A stretch of 64,000 bases of DNA. Source: Pogonophryne albipinna (taxonomy: Eukaryota; Chordata; Actinopteri; Perciformes; Artedidraconidae). Below are positions 1-14,186 of this stretch, piece after piece. The stretch's first letter is position 1. Every line of letters starts with the position of its first letter. The stretch lies in the NCBI GenBank assembly GCA_028583405.1, contig CM053264.1, forward strand, positions 9,107,030 through 9,171,029, read 5' to 3'. The position numbers and the translations under genes are program-made. The notes under the pieces were generated by a model. That model did no database searches and was not told the DNA's origin. It saw nothing but the letters and a program-made list of their open reading frames with translations.

Positions 1-837
1 CAGGGGGAGAGCCTTATTAGCGGTGCAGCTTTGTAAATCCTGTTTACGTACTTGCTATATGTACATTAAGTTGGATGTTAGATGATGGCCCTGTTTCCTG
101 AGACTATCTGTTGATTATTAAAATATTGCATTTACAACTAAGACCTCCTCCAAGACCGTTTCCATAAATAATGAGTGTATGCACTCCATGCTCCAAAATG
201 TAATGGGTTGTTTTTTGGCACACTTTCTACCTAGTTTTTTAAGCTTTGAGACACTAGTTGTACGTGTCCTGCTAACAAAAGAGCAAAAAAAAACAAGTTA
301 TGAGTTTAAATTCAGATTTAGGGGCCATTCATTATGCTTTTAAGAGTCTTTAAAGTATTGTCTGATACTTTGGGAATGTTGTTATTGGTCTTTTTTTGCT
401 GGGAGTTAGATGAAAAGAGCAAATGCTACTCATGCACATTGAATATGCAGCTGCAGCTAGCATACGGTTAGTATGAGTATAAGTTGTGAAACATGGGGAA
501 ACAGCTAATATCCATAGTCCTATTTGCTTCGATTTTTGACTGATAAAAAAGAAAAACCTATATTACACACTACAGGAAAGGGAAAACCCCCAAAAGCATA
601 ATAGTGCCTCTTTAAATGACTATTATCCATCATATTATTTTGGCTCTAATATTCTCTTACATCTGTCTTCATACTTTATAAACATGGTGTTGCATGCTGG
701 AAACCCTCTCCACCTTCCACCTGTTCCTAATCACACCGCTCACACCTTCTTACATCACCGACCATAGATCAGTACCCATAAGTGACATGCTCATCATCAT
801 CGTCATCGCTGGCATGAGGAAGGCAAGGCGAGGCAAG
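1..837. other. A+T-rich sequence, no gene recognised
   Basis: No exon-like frame, RNA gene or transposon end was recognised. The short frame at 694-945 runs into the 3' tail of the LINE that follows and has no protein-like features. Confidence 0.5.
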
Positions 838-1011
838 TTTATTTATATAGCACCTTTCAACACAAGGCAATTCAAAGTGCTTTACAAAAAACGAAAGACA
901 TTAAGAAAATGGCATTTAAAATCAGTCATTAAAAAGAAAAGATAATAAAATAAACATTAAAAGAAAAAATACATGGATAAAAGTTACAGTGCAGTTTAAG
1001 ATGTAAATAGT

Positions 1012-1920
1012 TCAATTAAAAGCAGCGGCAAAAAGAAAAGTCTTCAGCCTGGATTTAAAAGTAGTAAGAGTTGCAGCGGACCTGCAGGTTTCTGGGAGTT
1101 TGTTCCAGATATTTGGAGCATAATAACTGAACGCTGCTTTTCCATGTTTAGTTCTGACTCTGGGGACAGAAAGCTGACCAGTCCCTGAAGACCTGAGAGA
1201 TCTGGATGGTTCATCATTTAGCAGGAGGTCACAAATGTATTTTGGGCCTAAACCATTCAAAGCTTTATAAACCAGCAGCAGTATTTTGAAATCTATTCTT
1301 TGACACACAGGAAGCCAGTGTAAAGACTTCAGAACAGGAGGGATGTGATCCACTTTCTTAGTGTTAGTGAGGACTCGAGCAGCGGCGTTCTGAATTAGCT
1401 GCAGCTTTCTAATATATTTTTTAGTGAGACCTGTGAAGACACCATTGCAGTAGTCGAGTCTACTGAAGATAAAAGCATGGACAAGTTTTTCCAAATCCTG
1501 CTGTGACATTAGTCTTTTAATCCTAGATATATTCTTTAGGTGATAGTAGGCTGATTTAGTAACTGTTTTAATGTGACTGTTGAAACTCAGGTCAGAGTCC
1601 ATGACTACACCTAGATTTCTGGCTTTATCTGTTGTTTTGAACATTGCAGACTGAAGCTCAGCGCTAACTTTTATACATTCTGCCTTGGCTCCAAAAACCA
1701 TTACCTCAGTTTTATCTTTGTTTAATTGGAGAAAGTTCTGACACATCCAGTCATTGATTTGTTCAATGCACTTACTCAGTGTTTGAATTGGAGCATAGTC
1801 TCCTGGTGAAATTGTTATGTAAATTTGTGTGTCATCCGCATAGCTATGGTAACTTATTTTGTTGTTTTTCATTATCTGAGCCAGTGGTAGCATGTAGATG
1901 TTAAAGAGAAGAGGCCCCAA
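1012..1920 (-). pseudogene. LINE reverse transcriptase, catalytic and C-terminal part
   Basis: A 302-codon open frame starts at the G-PLLFNIYMLPL block of the RT palm. It reaches the catalytic YADDTQIYI motif (motif C) at about residues 27-35, then LNKDKTEVMVFG and the NLGVVMDSDLSFNSHI block, which are hallmarks of non-LTR reverse transcriptases. The C-terminal thumb and tail follow (LDYCNGVF, LHWLPVCQRIDFKI, FKSRLKTFLF). Upstream parts of the RT lie in other frames at 1942-2262 and 2263-2769. The catalytic Asp pair is intact, but the protein is split from its endonuclease, so this is a retrotransposon fossil. There is no host-gene context. Confidence 0.85.
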
Positions 1921-1941
1921 GATGGAGCCTTGAGGTACCCC

Positions 1942-2769
1942 TCATGTCGTATTTGTCAACTCAGATGTGTATTTACCTATAGAAACAATTTTTTTTCTGT
2001 CCTTTAAGTAAGATTCAAACCAATTTAGAACTGTTTCCAAAAGTCCCACCCAGTTTTCCAGTCGGTCTAGTAATATGTTGTGGTCAACAGTGTCAAACGC
2101 AGCACTGAGATCTAATAATACTAACACTGAAGTTCTGCCACTGTCTGTGTTTAAGTGGATGTCATTGAAGACCTTTACAAGAGCAGTCTCAGTGCTGTGG
2201 TTTGGACGAAAGCCTGACTGGAACACATCGAAACAACTATTTAAATGCAAGAAATTACTCAACTATTGAAAAACAACTTTTTCAATGATTTTACCTAGAA
2301 ATGGGAGGTTTGATATGGGCCTGTAATTGTTCATTACTGAAGCATCTAGATTATTCTTTTTTAAGAGCGGTTTAATGACTGCAGTTTTCAGGGCCTGTGG
2401 AAAAATACCTGAGTGAAGAGATTTGTTTACTATATGAAGTAGATCTGAGGCCATGCAACGAAAAACATCTTTGAAAAATCCTGTTGGAATAATATCAAGG
2501 CAGCAGGAGGAGGATTTCAGAAGTTGAATAATGTCCTCTAGGTTTTTATCATTAATCTGATGGAATTGTGTCATGGTGTTTGAATTGATATTAGGTGGAC
2601 ATAGGGACAACACATTTGCTGTTCCTGATGCAGAGGCACTGACTGCTTGTCTGATTTTCTGAATGTTGTCAGTGAAGAAGGAGGCAAAATCATTGCACGC
2701 CCTGGTGGATAGAAATTCAGAGGCTACTGACACTGGGGGGTTAGTTAGTCTGTCGACGGTAGCAAACAA
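1942..2769 (-). pseudogene. LINE reverse transcriptase, N-terminal part, two frames
   Basis: Two consecutive minus-strand frames (2769-2263, then 2262-1942) give the fingers and early palm of the reverse transcriptase. The first ends with AVIKPLLKKNN and NYRPISNLPFLGKIIEKV, the conserved RT motif 1-2 region. The second carries GFRPNHSTETALVK and LLDLSAAFDTVDH, which is RT motif A with its first catalytic Asp. An in-frame stop or frame change separates the two, and another separates them from the YADD-containing part at 1920. The order matches a single L2-type ORF2 broken by point mutations and indels. Confidence 0.82.
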
Positions 2770-3020
2770 GGCACGTGCATTGTTTTTGGTAATGATGTCA
2801 GAGAAGAAAGACTATCGTGCGTTTTTCAATTCCAAATTATAAAGGCCAAGTCTCTCTTTATAGATTTCAAAGTGAACCTGGAGATTTGTTTTTCGCCACC
2901 TACGTTCAGCTTTTCGACACTCTCTTTTTTCTGCTCTCACGGTCATGGCCTTTCTCCATGGAGATATTTTCTTCCAGTCACTTCCTTTACCTTAGTTGGA
3001 GCAATGGCATCTATAACATT

Positions 3021-3872
3021 TTAAATGTTTGAATTAAAATGATCTACTAGCTCATTTACTGAGATGTTAGCAGGGGCAAGTGTGGAAGAAAAATTCTGAG
3101 TAAACATTTCCCTAGTATTTTCAGTTAAATATCGCTTTGTGGTTACCTCTTTTGGAAAAAAATTGTGAACAGAAATAGAGCCCTCAAAGAAAACACAGGA
3201 ATGATCAGAGAGTGCAACATCAGTCACCACAACCTTAGAGATATTCAGACCCTTTGAGATAATTAAGTCCAGAGTGTGCCCCTTATTGTGCGTGGGCTCC
3301 GTCACATGCTGAGTCAGTCCATAGTTATCAAGAACACAAAACAGTTCTTTAGCCCCTCTGTCCTGGGGGTTGTCAACATGGATGTTAAAATCACCAACAA
3401 TGACTAGACGGTCAAAGTCAATACACACTATAGACAGCAGTTCAGTAAAGTCATCAAAAAAGCTTGCACAGTATTTGGGTGGTCTATAGATATTTAGGAA
3501 CAGAGCTCGAGAGGAGCATTTCAGCTGAAGGGCCACATATTCAAAAGAAGCAAAGTTCCCATAAGATGTCTTCCTGCATTGAATGGAATCATTGAACACA
3601 ATAGCAACTCCACCCCCTTTCTTATGCATTCTTTCCTGACTCATAAAACTAAAGTTGGGAGGGGTTGATTCGATAAGAACAGCTGCACTGTTATTTTGTT
3701 CAATCCAAGTTTCCGTTAAAAACATAAAATCAAGATTGTGCTCAGTGATAAAATCATTGATTAAAAATGTTTTTCCTGCCAAAGACCTGACATTTAATAA
3801 AGCTAGTTTAAGTTTGTTAGATACACTATCAGTAAGATTTTTTGTAACAAGCTGTGGCTGACATGGAATCAC
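3021..3872 (-). pseudogene. LINE apurinic/apyrimidinic-type endonuclease domain
   Basis: A 283-codon minus-strand frame contains the ordered motifs of LINE APE-type endonucleases: LNVRSL near the start, then FLTETWI (catalytic Glu), a glycine-rich GGGVAI segment, VALQLKC, NIYRPP, VIVGDFNIHVDNP (catalytic Asp/Asn), THNKGHTLDLIIS and ALSDHSCVFFE (catalytic SDH). In the intact element this domain nicks target DNA for target-primed reverse transcription. All motifs look intact, but the frame closes before the reverse transcriptase, so the copy is probably inactive. Confidence 0.85.
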
Positions 3873-3968
3873 TGCTAAATTAAATCACACAAACGTTTGA
3901 GCGCTTCCTGTATCTAAGATGATTCACGGCTCTTAATCTATTACCTATCAACACAGATATCGGCAAAG

Positions 3969-4640
3969 CTACAGGCAGGCAGGGCCCCGGCATGTCCTGA
4001 AAAGAGTTGAGAGTGCCATACGCCCTTGAGCCTGGACCCAGCACATATCAGTAAAAGTTTGTTGCGTTTTGTACACACACATCCTTGTCAGGCTTCGGAG
4101 ACTGCAGATGCTTTCTTGAAGGGAGGGGAGGTGGTTGACGAAGGCATGGTGATGGAGACGGGGGAGATGGTGCGGGGGTAAAGGACATGCTGCCAGGGGG
4201 GGAGGTGGTTGACGTAGGCACGGTGATGAAGACGGGGGAGATGGTGCGCGTCTCTGCTGTGATTTTGGTGGGCGTCGTGGAGGAGCGGGGGTAAAGGACA
4301 TGCTGCCAGCCCTGCGTATCGCCTTAGTTTGGTCTTTGAACTCCAGGAAGGAATCGGTGCCAACCCTCTGTATCTCCTTCGTGTGTTCAGCGATCTCCAG
4401 GAGGGTGGGCGAGGGTGAAAGGGTGAACGGAGAGTAGAGAGAGCTGTGGGGTGAAGGAAGAGTATCCTCAGAGGTGATAGGGGGGGTGAAGGGCGGTGGA
4501 GACTCCTCCATTTGTCTCCCATAATCAAGACATTCCTCAGGCGGGTGCAGTGATAGATTTTCAAGGTTTTCTGAGCGATGTAGGCACATTTGTTTAGCAT
4601 TCAGGACAGTCTGGGCCGGTGCACACCCTGCGCGGCACAT
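3969..4640 (-). pseudogene. Proline-rich frame upstream of the LINE endonuclease (possible ORF1/5' region)
   Basis: A 223-codon minus-strand frame with many Pro, Ser and His residues lies upstream of the endonuclease, where an L2-type LINE would have its 5' region or ORF1. I recognise no RNA-binding or esterase domain. Part of the composition comes from a partial internal duplication at about 4120-4320, where a block containing GGAGGTGGTTGACG is repeated with small changes. An overlapping frame at 4600-4088 is equally long, so real coding is doubtful. Belonging to the LINE is inferred from position only. Confidence 0.35.
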
Positions 4641-6180
4641 ATTTCACCCTCCCAGAAGACACAACCAGAACCACATGGTGGGAATTTTTCTAAGAAAGGT
4701 CCATGTGGAAGGCTTGGAATGATATTTTTTTTTTAAAGAAAACCTTAATTTTTCACCGTCACTTGCCCTGTGCAAGTCAAGCGCAAACATGCCTGCTGTA
4801 GATGGGTGTAATGTAGCATTCATTGACATGCATGTAATTAGGTTAGAACGTCAGCTTTTTCAGAGGGGTTCTGGGTGGTTTTGTCTCATGAATGGCCACT
4901 TTAAATGCTCATGTCTCATGCATGAGCCCTGCTAATTCATTCAGAAGTAGTCATGTTGAATGGCATGGGAATCCAAAGACTCAATACTGTGCTTTCTGTA
5001 TCAATATTTATTCTCTTTTAAGTTGTAATGATACACAAGCAATTTGTGTTTTTTGTAGCGTTGGGACAGTCCAAGCTTTCATGGCGGTTCTTATGGGCCC
5101 AACGTAGATCAAACACAATGTAGGCGTATTCATATTGGCCCGGTGTGTATGTGTGTGTGTGAGAGAGGAAGCTGCCCCTGTCACCAGGGAGAGGAGCTGT
5201 GTGTTTCCACATGTGTGTGTGACCGCAGAAAGATCTCCTTGGCTGCAGCTAAAAGGATCCTTCAGCGGGGGGACACACTCCCTTCCAAGCTTTCCGCTTC
5301 CTAGCCCCCCCCACGCCCTCCAAACCTTCACCCAGGCCTCGCTGGCTCCCTCGCCCAGGGAAGGGCAGCTGTTCCTTGGCAGAGCTCGCTGATTGTCCTC
5401 CTGCGCTATGCCATCACGGTTCTTCCTCAGAGCCAAGGCGAGCCCTGTGTCGGATGTACAGTGTGTGTGAGGGTGTGTTACCTCCCATTAGTGCCCACTG
5501 AAAGACAAGGGGAGGAACGTCAGAGTGTGTGCACATTCATTAACCCCGATCCCAGCCTATTGTTCACACTGATCTACATTGAAGTGTTTTCTTAATAAGT
5601 CAGATGTGACTCCATAGTGTGTGTTTGGGTGTGTGCAGCTCTGAAACTCTTGCAGTCTTGAGACATTTATTTGCAGGTTTCTTCGCAGAAACATAGGCTT
5701 GGATTTGCTCATCATTGTGCTTTTTCTTTTCAATCAAGATAATTTATTAAGCCCAAGTCATTTTAGCTATATAGCTATTAGTTTATCCTCCTCCCATCTA
5801 GCTTACTCCCTCAGCTCGTCCGCCTGACTCCTAGCTAACACCGTTAGCTCATCCATTTTATTAGCCAGTGATCTTGCATGATGAGAGGGGGGAAACACAG
5901 ATTATATCTCCTTTTTTCCATAAATCTGGAACCAGCTGTCCTCCTTCATCTCTTCCGTTTACCCAGCATCCTCTGTGCCCTTTTCTTTTGAAAAGTAAAA
6001 TAGGATTTTGCAGTATCCATGTATATCTAGTGGTTGGAGCCGCGCTGTAGGTGGCTGCATACTGATGGAGGGTTTAAGATACTGTTTGTCTATTTCATAG
6101 AGAAATCCAAAAAGGAAATAGAGGCACTGTGAGACCTTCACCTCTGCTCTCTCACACCACACGTGCCACCTAAAGGGGAT
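4641..6180. other. Intergenic sequence, no gene recognised
   Basis: There is a short GT-rich run at about 5145-5165 and C+T-rich sequence at about 5280-5400. No splice-bounded exon or transposon end was recognised; the open frames look like chance frames. Confidence 0.45.
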
Positions 6181-7378
<1,198 letters not shown>

Positions 7379-7589
7379 ACCAACAATATAGCTTTATTCG
7401 ACTCTGACCACCACTGTTGATGGAATTAAGAGAAATTGGTTGATAGTTAATTCTGTAAAAACTGAAGAAAGCTGAATTCTGACAGAGCTCTAAGCACTCA
7501 GGGTGGCAATTTGGAAAAGAGTATTGAGCGGATCGGAGGGTTGCATACCTGGCACCCGGGATTATAGCGATAGGTTTTCAGTATTGTCA

Positions 7590-7683
7590 TACTGATATTC
7601 TGTACAAACTGTGAAGTCCACTGAGACAAATGTAACATTTGTGATATTGGGCTATATAAATAAACATTGATTGATTGATTGAT
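7590..7683 (+). mobile_element. 3' tail of a teleost LINE or SINE
   Basis: The block TTTGTGATATTGGGCTATAT, then AAATAAACA and a TTGA/TTGATTGATT tail, is a very common 3' end of fish retroposons ending in a TGAT-type short repeat. A diverged relative lies in the first coding intron of the SLC6 gene (about 32165-32252). No coding part remains here. The exact family is not certain. Confidence 0.6.
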
Positions 7684-7690
7684 TTTGGCG

Positions 7691-8586
7691 GCGCGATGCC
7701 AAGCTTAAGCGTGCCAACAGGGATGAGCACACACACGCACCTGAATCATTGGGCCACTGAGAGTGTGTGTTCACTCCAAAAGCAGCCGAGACAACAGCCA
7801 AAGCACATAGACTGTGCAGAAAGAGTGAGTGACGGGCTGCTGTGTGTACCTGATGGCAGGAGCATGAATAAGCATTGCATGTGCTCCACCGTGTGCGTGC
7901 TTCTGAATCACACACACACACACACATATGCTGGCAGTGCAGCAGGTCAGGAGTGTGTGTGTGGGCCCTGGACGGCTGAATAATAATGTCAGCGGGTTGA
8001 TGTGGTGAGGCCTGTCATGAGAGCGCTGGAGGTTTGCGCCGTCAGCTGTGCTTCACCAGGGAAAGCCTCACCACCAAACCTCCTCCTCCTCTTTCTCCTC
8101 CTGTGATCCTCCACACTACCTCTCTGCTTCTTCTTCCTCTTCATCAAACATGTGCTGTCGAATTTGTCAAATTTCCATCACATACTCCTTTTATCTTTCA
8201 GCAAAGCCTGATTTAAATTAATCAAAACTCTTAATCCCCTTTCTGTCTTTGATCTACATTTACTTTTTGTACCTTTCAACTTAAATACATTGCTGGTCTT
8301 CATAGCAACTGTTGCCCCGCCCATAATCTAGCTGGTGATGAATCCACCCTGCAGGGCTGGGGTCTGGGAGGTGGAGCAGTGGGAGAACATTAGGGGAAAG
8401 GGAAGGCCGGTCTTTTACTTCCCAGAGGATGTTGAAGACGTTTTTTCTCACGGTGATCTGGGCCGAGGCGTAAACTGGCACGTCTCGATAGGTTGGCACA
8501 GGATGGGGGGCTGCCTTTAACCCGGCGAGGGATGGCAGCGAGATCCATTTCCTGTCAAACATCCTCCCAGAGGAAAGGCGTTTTGT
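7691..8586. other. Intergenic sequence with one unassigned minus-strand frame
   Basis: The minus-strand frame at 8592-8281 (103 codons) has a protein-like composition (for example TYRDVPVYASAQITVRKNVF), but I cannot assign it to a family and see no clear splice context. It may be a chance frame or a fragment of an unrecognised exon. Nothing else was recognised in this stretch. Confidence 0.35.
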
Positions 8587-8795
8587 CTCCATGCTTTAAT
8601 GTTCAAAAAGGTCTTTATTTTTCTCATACTGCCTGTGCTGCAGCACCTTTTTCACCCTCTGTCTGAAACCAGAGCCCAGTCTGCTCCGATTGGTTAGCTG
8701 GCAGACTCTGTTGTGTTTAGTCAGCCGTTAAGAGATGTCCCGCCCCTTAGCCTATCACATACAATGTGTTGGAGAGCTAGCCAACAGCAGGCTAA
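8587..8795 (-). mobile_element. MITE-like repeat, partial inverted copy of the 39740-40142 element
   Basis: Reverse-complement similarity to the repeat downstream of the SLC6 gene. Both share a CATTAAAGCATGGAGAC block, a CAGCACAGGCAGTATGAGAA block and a CCAATCxGAGCAGACTGGGC block, in the opposite order and strand. The copy stops after about 200 bp, so the TTAA-bounded end seen in the other copy is missing here. Confidence 0.7.
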
Positions 8796-10080
8796 CAAAG
8801 CGTAAATACAGCCAATATAGTCAAAAAGCAGAAAAACACGCAGATAGCTTGGTGTCAAAAGCCGCGATCATGGATATTTTAGCATTTAAGCACCAACAGC
8901 AATCCATATACCTCAATTGTATTGGTGTTAAGGCAGAGCACACTTCAAAAGCTGGAATGATCCACATTCACGACCAACTTTTTGACTTAGATATTGTTGT
9001 TTTCCAAAGTTGTCCCTGCAGGTATACTGTATTTCAAAGTCCATTAGGTTGAATTCTTCTCTTTCAGATAACATTACAACCACAAATTCTCATTACTGAT
9101 AACACGGGGCGCCTCTTAGTGTTTTCTTGGGAAGAATTTGGGGGGTGTCTGTGTTTGTTTCTGCCAGGGTTGAGAGGCATTTTTATCTCCCACCACTGTC
9201 TGGGTCTCTGTCTCCTGAAATCACGTTTTTTCTTTTGGGTGCCTTCGTGATTTTCGGTCATGCATTCTCTCAGGACATTCCAGACAGATCTCCTTACATC
9301 CACCCTCCCACCCCCCCCCCCCCCCCCCCCACATCCCCCCCCGCCGCCTCTCCTTATCCTTCTATCTTCTTTTTTTTGTCTCCGAAGGCAGCATACCACA
9401 AAATCACTGGTTGCCACAAATAGTTGTCATTGTTTTTGTTTTTTTGTTTCACTTTTTTGGTTTTATGACGTGCTAATGTCGAGGAATGCTATTCGCCTTG
9501 CTATTAAGAGCTTAGATAGGAAAGAGGCCCTTGAGTTCAGGAAAGAACAAAATGCTTTAATAGAAAACGTGAGTGGTGGGATGTCGTGCAAGGTCAAGTT
9601 GAAACCAGGAGATAGAATATCGCCAGATTACTAGATGAAGGGTTTATAAGAAAAAGGGTCTCTTGATGTGTTGCTGTATTTTGAGGGCATTCCTTTTGGT
9701 AAAGGTAATAAGCCCTGGTTTTTATCAAGAAAAGAAACTAGCTGTACAGGGACACTTCTCACGTTTGGCTGGTCATCACAGGCACTCCAAAAGAAGAGTC
9801 CATGAAGCATTTGTTCCTTTAAGAGATGGCCAAATATAGACTTGAACTTCCCAAAAGTCCCAATTGTCCTGGCCTTGAAGAGTGCCATCACTTAGAGGAC
9901 AGCGGGTGCCTTTTGTGTCTGGGGACCATTTATCACAAAGGGGACGGGTAGTAAAAAGAGCTGGAGGGGACATGAGGGCCGACTGTAAATCTAGACGAGC
10001 TGCTGGCCTAAGCATGGACGTGCCTTTCTTTTAAAGTGTGCAAATGAGGAGTGCGTGTGTGCCCTGACTTTAAAGGTGTA
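8796..10080. other. Intergenic sequence with poly-C tract
   Basis: A C-rich run lies at about 9301-9345. The frame at about 9475-9634 and the other open frames could not be assigned to any family. No gene was recognised. Confidence 0.45.
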
Positions 10081-10672
10081 AGGATGTGCAGTTTTCCCTC
10101 CTTCCTCAATTCACCTCCGCAGCTGCTACTCATCTTCCTGATTATCTACTCACCCACACCTGCTTAAATACGGCTTCCTCATCCAGTATTCACCAGTTCG
10201 TCGTGGAAGATACACTGGTAACACGTAGTGTTTTCTAGAAAACTAAACCTAGTTTCCAAGTCTAAGTTTTATACTAAACCTGTATTTCTCTGCCCAGAAT
10301 CCGTCAACTACTCTGCCTGCCACGTCCAGCCAACACCACCTCGTCAGCGAACCTCAGATTATTATCACTACCAGCTCCAGCCTGCTCACTCTATTGAACT
10401 CTGATTCCCCGGCTCATCTCACCCGTGTTCCGCTGCAAATCTCCGAACCCCGGCTCCAGCCTGCTCTCTCCGACATCCTCCGGATCATCAACTACGGACC
10501 TCCACTCTCCCCCCCCCCCCCCCAGTAATTCCCAGATCCGGATTAGTAATTCCCCAGCAGTATGGTGTGAGTTTTGAATTGGAAATAAATCATTTTACTT
10601 CCATACTCACGTCTCCTCTCTTCCGTGCTTGTATTGAGGGTTCAGCCTGTAAGCGCTCCTTGAGCTTAACAA
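10080..10672 (+). mobile_element. LTR-like stretch, possible solo LTR of a Ty3/gypsy-type element
   Basis: The stretch has a CTTAAATAC TATA-like box near 10165, a long pyrimidine-rich region with CTCCAGCCTGCTC blocks (twice) and a poly-C run at about 10510-10523. A polyadenylation-type GGAAATAAATCATTTT follows near 10580, then sequence running to a CTTAACA end. This promoter, C-rich leader and poly-A order is like teleost Ty3/gypsy LTRs. I could not find a clean target-site duplication or internal coding region, so the call is tentative. Confidence 0.35.
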
Positions 10673-13600
10673 AAGGCTTTCTGTTATTACTGTTAGTTGG
10701 ATATTTAATCCAAATGTGTTTAACACCTAGCAGTCTTCTTCTTCTTTTCCTGTCCTGACTGCGATACATAGCTCAAAAAAAGGCAGCAGGAATCTGTATC
10801 CGGACCCAGTTTTTAAACACGACCTCATTAGTGCTTCTAGTGGTCAGAAACTCTACAGGGTGCCTTTTAAGTTGCAGTGTGTGCAAATGTTTCTACTGTT
10901 GTGTTATGAAGTGTGTGTGTGTGTCTTTTTGAGTCATTTTTACTGTTGGAATAAAATGTTGACTGCCATATGTTCCACATTTTCCACGTTTATTCTTCTT
11001 CTTCTAGATCCTTCTCCTTGAATGTTGGCTTTAGGGTTATGACTTCTTCTGTGTATTGGTTTATCCTCATGTGTTTCCATTTGATAGTAATGAAGTCAGA
11101 CAACAGAAAGCTTCCTTGTTTTCTGATGAGTATCTGAGCTGTGAGTGTCAGGAGGTTACCATGTTATTACATATCTCCTTCTGCAATGAAACACTCTGGC
11201 TTTTCATGAATCACAACTCTGGCTTGGATTAGAAAGCACACAGGCTTATATAAATGAGGTCCCAGCAGAGGATAGTGAGGTTATAAACCTAGATTTGGAA
11301 CAAAGACGCGGACCCTCCCTTAGTGCTGAGAAATGTTTCCTCTTAACAGGTCACATATCCACTTTCCTTCTTCTGTTCACTTAAGTCTTGACAGCAATTT
11401 CGCACTACAGAGTCAACAAACTATGCAAGGGATTACAAATGTCCGACTACAGTCAGCTTGGCCAAAAACCCATAAACACATGCCTCATTCCATTACACCA
11501 CTAACCCACCCATGTCTTCCCAGCTCTCCTTACAATCCGCAGATTTTTCCAGAGGAATGTGAACAGGCTGCAGTCGTTGTGCCTCTTTGTTGTTTTCTGC
11601 TCGGGCTACCCAAATGTACCATTAGGACCCTCTCCTCCATTAAATATGTGGTTGTTGAAAGCTGGCGGCTGTAATAAAGGAAATCTCGGATGCTTGTAAA
11701 TATTTCACAGGTGTGCACACAGACTGCTCAGTGTCATAATAACTGTTTGCAACACATATTGGTCAGAGGCTGGATGAAGCAATGTTATAAATATCATCAT
11801 GTAACAGAGACTTGACTAAGTTCAATCTTATCTCAAATACTATCTTTACTTGCCTGGTGGAATAAGGCTTTTCAGCCACATTGTGTTACTTTTCAAGATA
11901 TCCTGCAGGAATTTAAATGTGTATTGTTCTTGTTCGTCTTCTTCTACTTCTTGTTCTCCTTTTTCATCGCTTTCATCGCTTAATTTGAAAAGTGTCAAAG
12001 CGTGTTGGAAAGGGAGTCATTTATAATACAATGTAGCATATTCAAAACAGGGTGTTAGGAGGCCTATATGTTTGCAGAAAACTTGCTAATATGACTTCCT
12101 CTGTTTAATCCGCATACAGTTACAAGTTTTTTTTGTGGAAGCCCGAGGTGCTGTGGAAAGGTTAGTCATTGCAATGCATTCTTGACGGGATTGAAGGCTA
12201 AAGCAAACAATTTGACCACATAATAATTGCCATGTTTTTCCCCTTTCCTCCTCTTTTGCCTTTTTTGTTGACCAACCCCGCATATTTTCCTTTCTGTAAC
12301 CACAGTGCATGCCAAATAGGTTTTTACATAACGGCCTGTCCATCATCATTCAACTCTTTGACCCTGGAAGACCAGACAGAAGAACAAAAAGGGATTATTG
12401 CAGTACGATCTTGGTCCTCCTATATTTTGGAAGCCAAAAGTCAATTTCATAATGGAATTTGGACCAAAAAATCTATGTTACTCCAACACAAATTGCAAAA
12501 AGAAACGCTGTTAAACAAGATAATCCAATACAACCACAAGTTAAAGCCTCAAATATTAAATTGGAGCAACATTTTGTTCTCTAAAAAAGACGGTAGTAAG
12601 GAATTGGCTTGATCACACAACGGACAAACTTGGACTGGTACTTTAATGCTTTTTATGCTGCCTATTGCTCCAATCACTAGGAAGGGTTATTGCAGAGGCC
12701 AAATGTAACTTTGTGTGATGTTAAAGAGGATTGATTTTGAAGCCTGCATCTCCTTTTCCATATTTTTGCAAGACACTCGTCATTTGAAGAATTTGAGAAT
12801 GTTTGCGCATGTTTAGGAAATAACTCCCTGAAGGACTTGTGTCTGTGTTGCACTAAAGTCTGACCTCTGAAAAACATACCAAATAATTTAATGTTGAGAA
12901 AACATAGCCAGACAACACAAGATACCAACTCGTAGCAGAGGTTATGTTAAGTTTTCCTACAGGAATGAGACAAAGATACAGAGAGCAGACAGTCTCAATG
13001 TCCTCAGGAAACTTCCACAAGCATTGTGAGAGCGAGTTAGTATGCTAGTGTTAGCATTGAGCTAGAAGCATTTCACATCATCTGAGTGACTGTAGACTCT
13101 TAAATCCCACGTTTTTATTCTTTGTATGTCGAAATGAAGTATATCGGTAAGATTATACTTTCACTGCTTGACATATTCCATGCAGAGTCAAAGTTGCCAA
13201 GTCATCCTGATTTTGTGAAAAGGGCACGCTGTAGGATGACATATGCTGTTGCCAAGTCATCATCAGCGTTTGCACACTCATGCATTTAGAAATGCCACTA
13301 TTCATTATCATAGAAACTGTCTTGTCATCGACCTCCTTGCGTCATCGCAGAGTGTTTTAACTGAGACATTCCAACAATACAGAAAATCATGCTGTAGATT
13401 GCACAACTCTTTGTCGAGTCAACATTCTGCCTATTACCTGAAAGAGCAGCTCCTCCCACCTTACCTGTAGCACTTTATTGCATCCCCTGCACCGACTAGG
13501 GCTAACACCTGAGAGGACATCAGAGACCAGTGTCTCCTTTCCACTGGTAAGTGCAAAATACATATGTGTTTGTCAATGTGTCTATATTTAAATGTATATC

Positions 13601-14186
13601 ACATTAAATCAAGTCTATTGCTGTATGTACAGTGTCGTGAGTCATGTGTGCAGACCACTGTTCGCTGTGTGCGGTTATATGATCGAAGGTAATATAGCAA
13701 TAAAATATATGCACATGTATGGTCTAAGGTTAAAGCAGTATTCAAATGACTTATTCAAATGTAAGGCAATATGATAATACTCCTACACTCAAATACAGGG
13801 TGCAATATGTAGTAGTACTAATTTAGCAGAAAGGCTGCTGTCCGTCTTGTACAATTATTTATTATTATTGATAAGGTATGATATTGTAATGATGTGCTTG
13901 GTTTTGGTAGAGATATAATTGTTGACATTTTTTTTTTATCTGATCAATTGTTTTATATGTAAAAGGTTAATATGAAAAATACAAAATATTTAAATAGATG
14001 TAGTGAGGTAAAAGGAAGAATATCTTTCTGAAAGTATTAGGTGCATTAATGATAGTACAAACGCCTCAAAATTGTATTTAAATGAGCATTTCCACAGGTG
14101 TCGCTTGAAACACCCAGTAATTATAGTTACCGTTGAAAAAAAAAGCATTCCATTCACCACAATGTTACTACTAGTATCAACTACAG
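10673..14186. other. Intergenic sequence, no gene recognised
   Basis: A+T-rich, with scattered short frames that lack splice context or recognisable domains. No RNA gene or clear transposon terminus was recognised. Confidence 0.45.

Larger units (their letters stand above)
838..4640 (-). mobile_element. L2-type non-LTR retrotransposon (LINE), decayed, minus strand
   Basis: Read on the minus strand, the element has a proline-rich upstream frame (4640-3969), an AP endonuclease (3872-3021), a reverse transcriptase broken over several frames (2769-1012), and a 3' tail at about 838-900. The tail reads TTTATTTATATAGCACCTTT followed by a CACAAGGCAATTCAAAGTGC block, which is a common 3' end of teleost L2-type LINEs and their SINE partners. 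A second copy of this tail lies at 27138-27240. Frames change at about 2263, 1942 and 2800-3020, so the copy cannot encode a full ORF2 protein. The clade (L2 rather than CR1 or Rex1) rests on the YADDTQ motif and the tail and is likely but not proven. The exact 5' end was not found. Confidence 0.85.
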
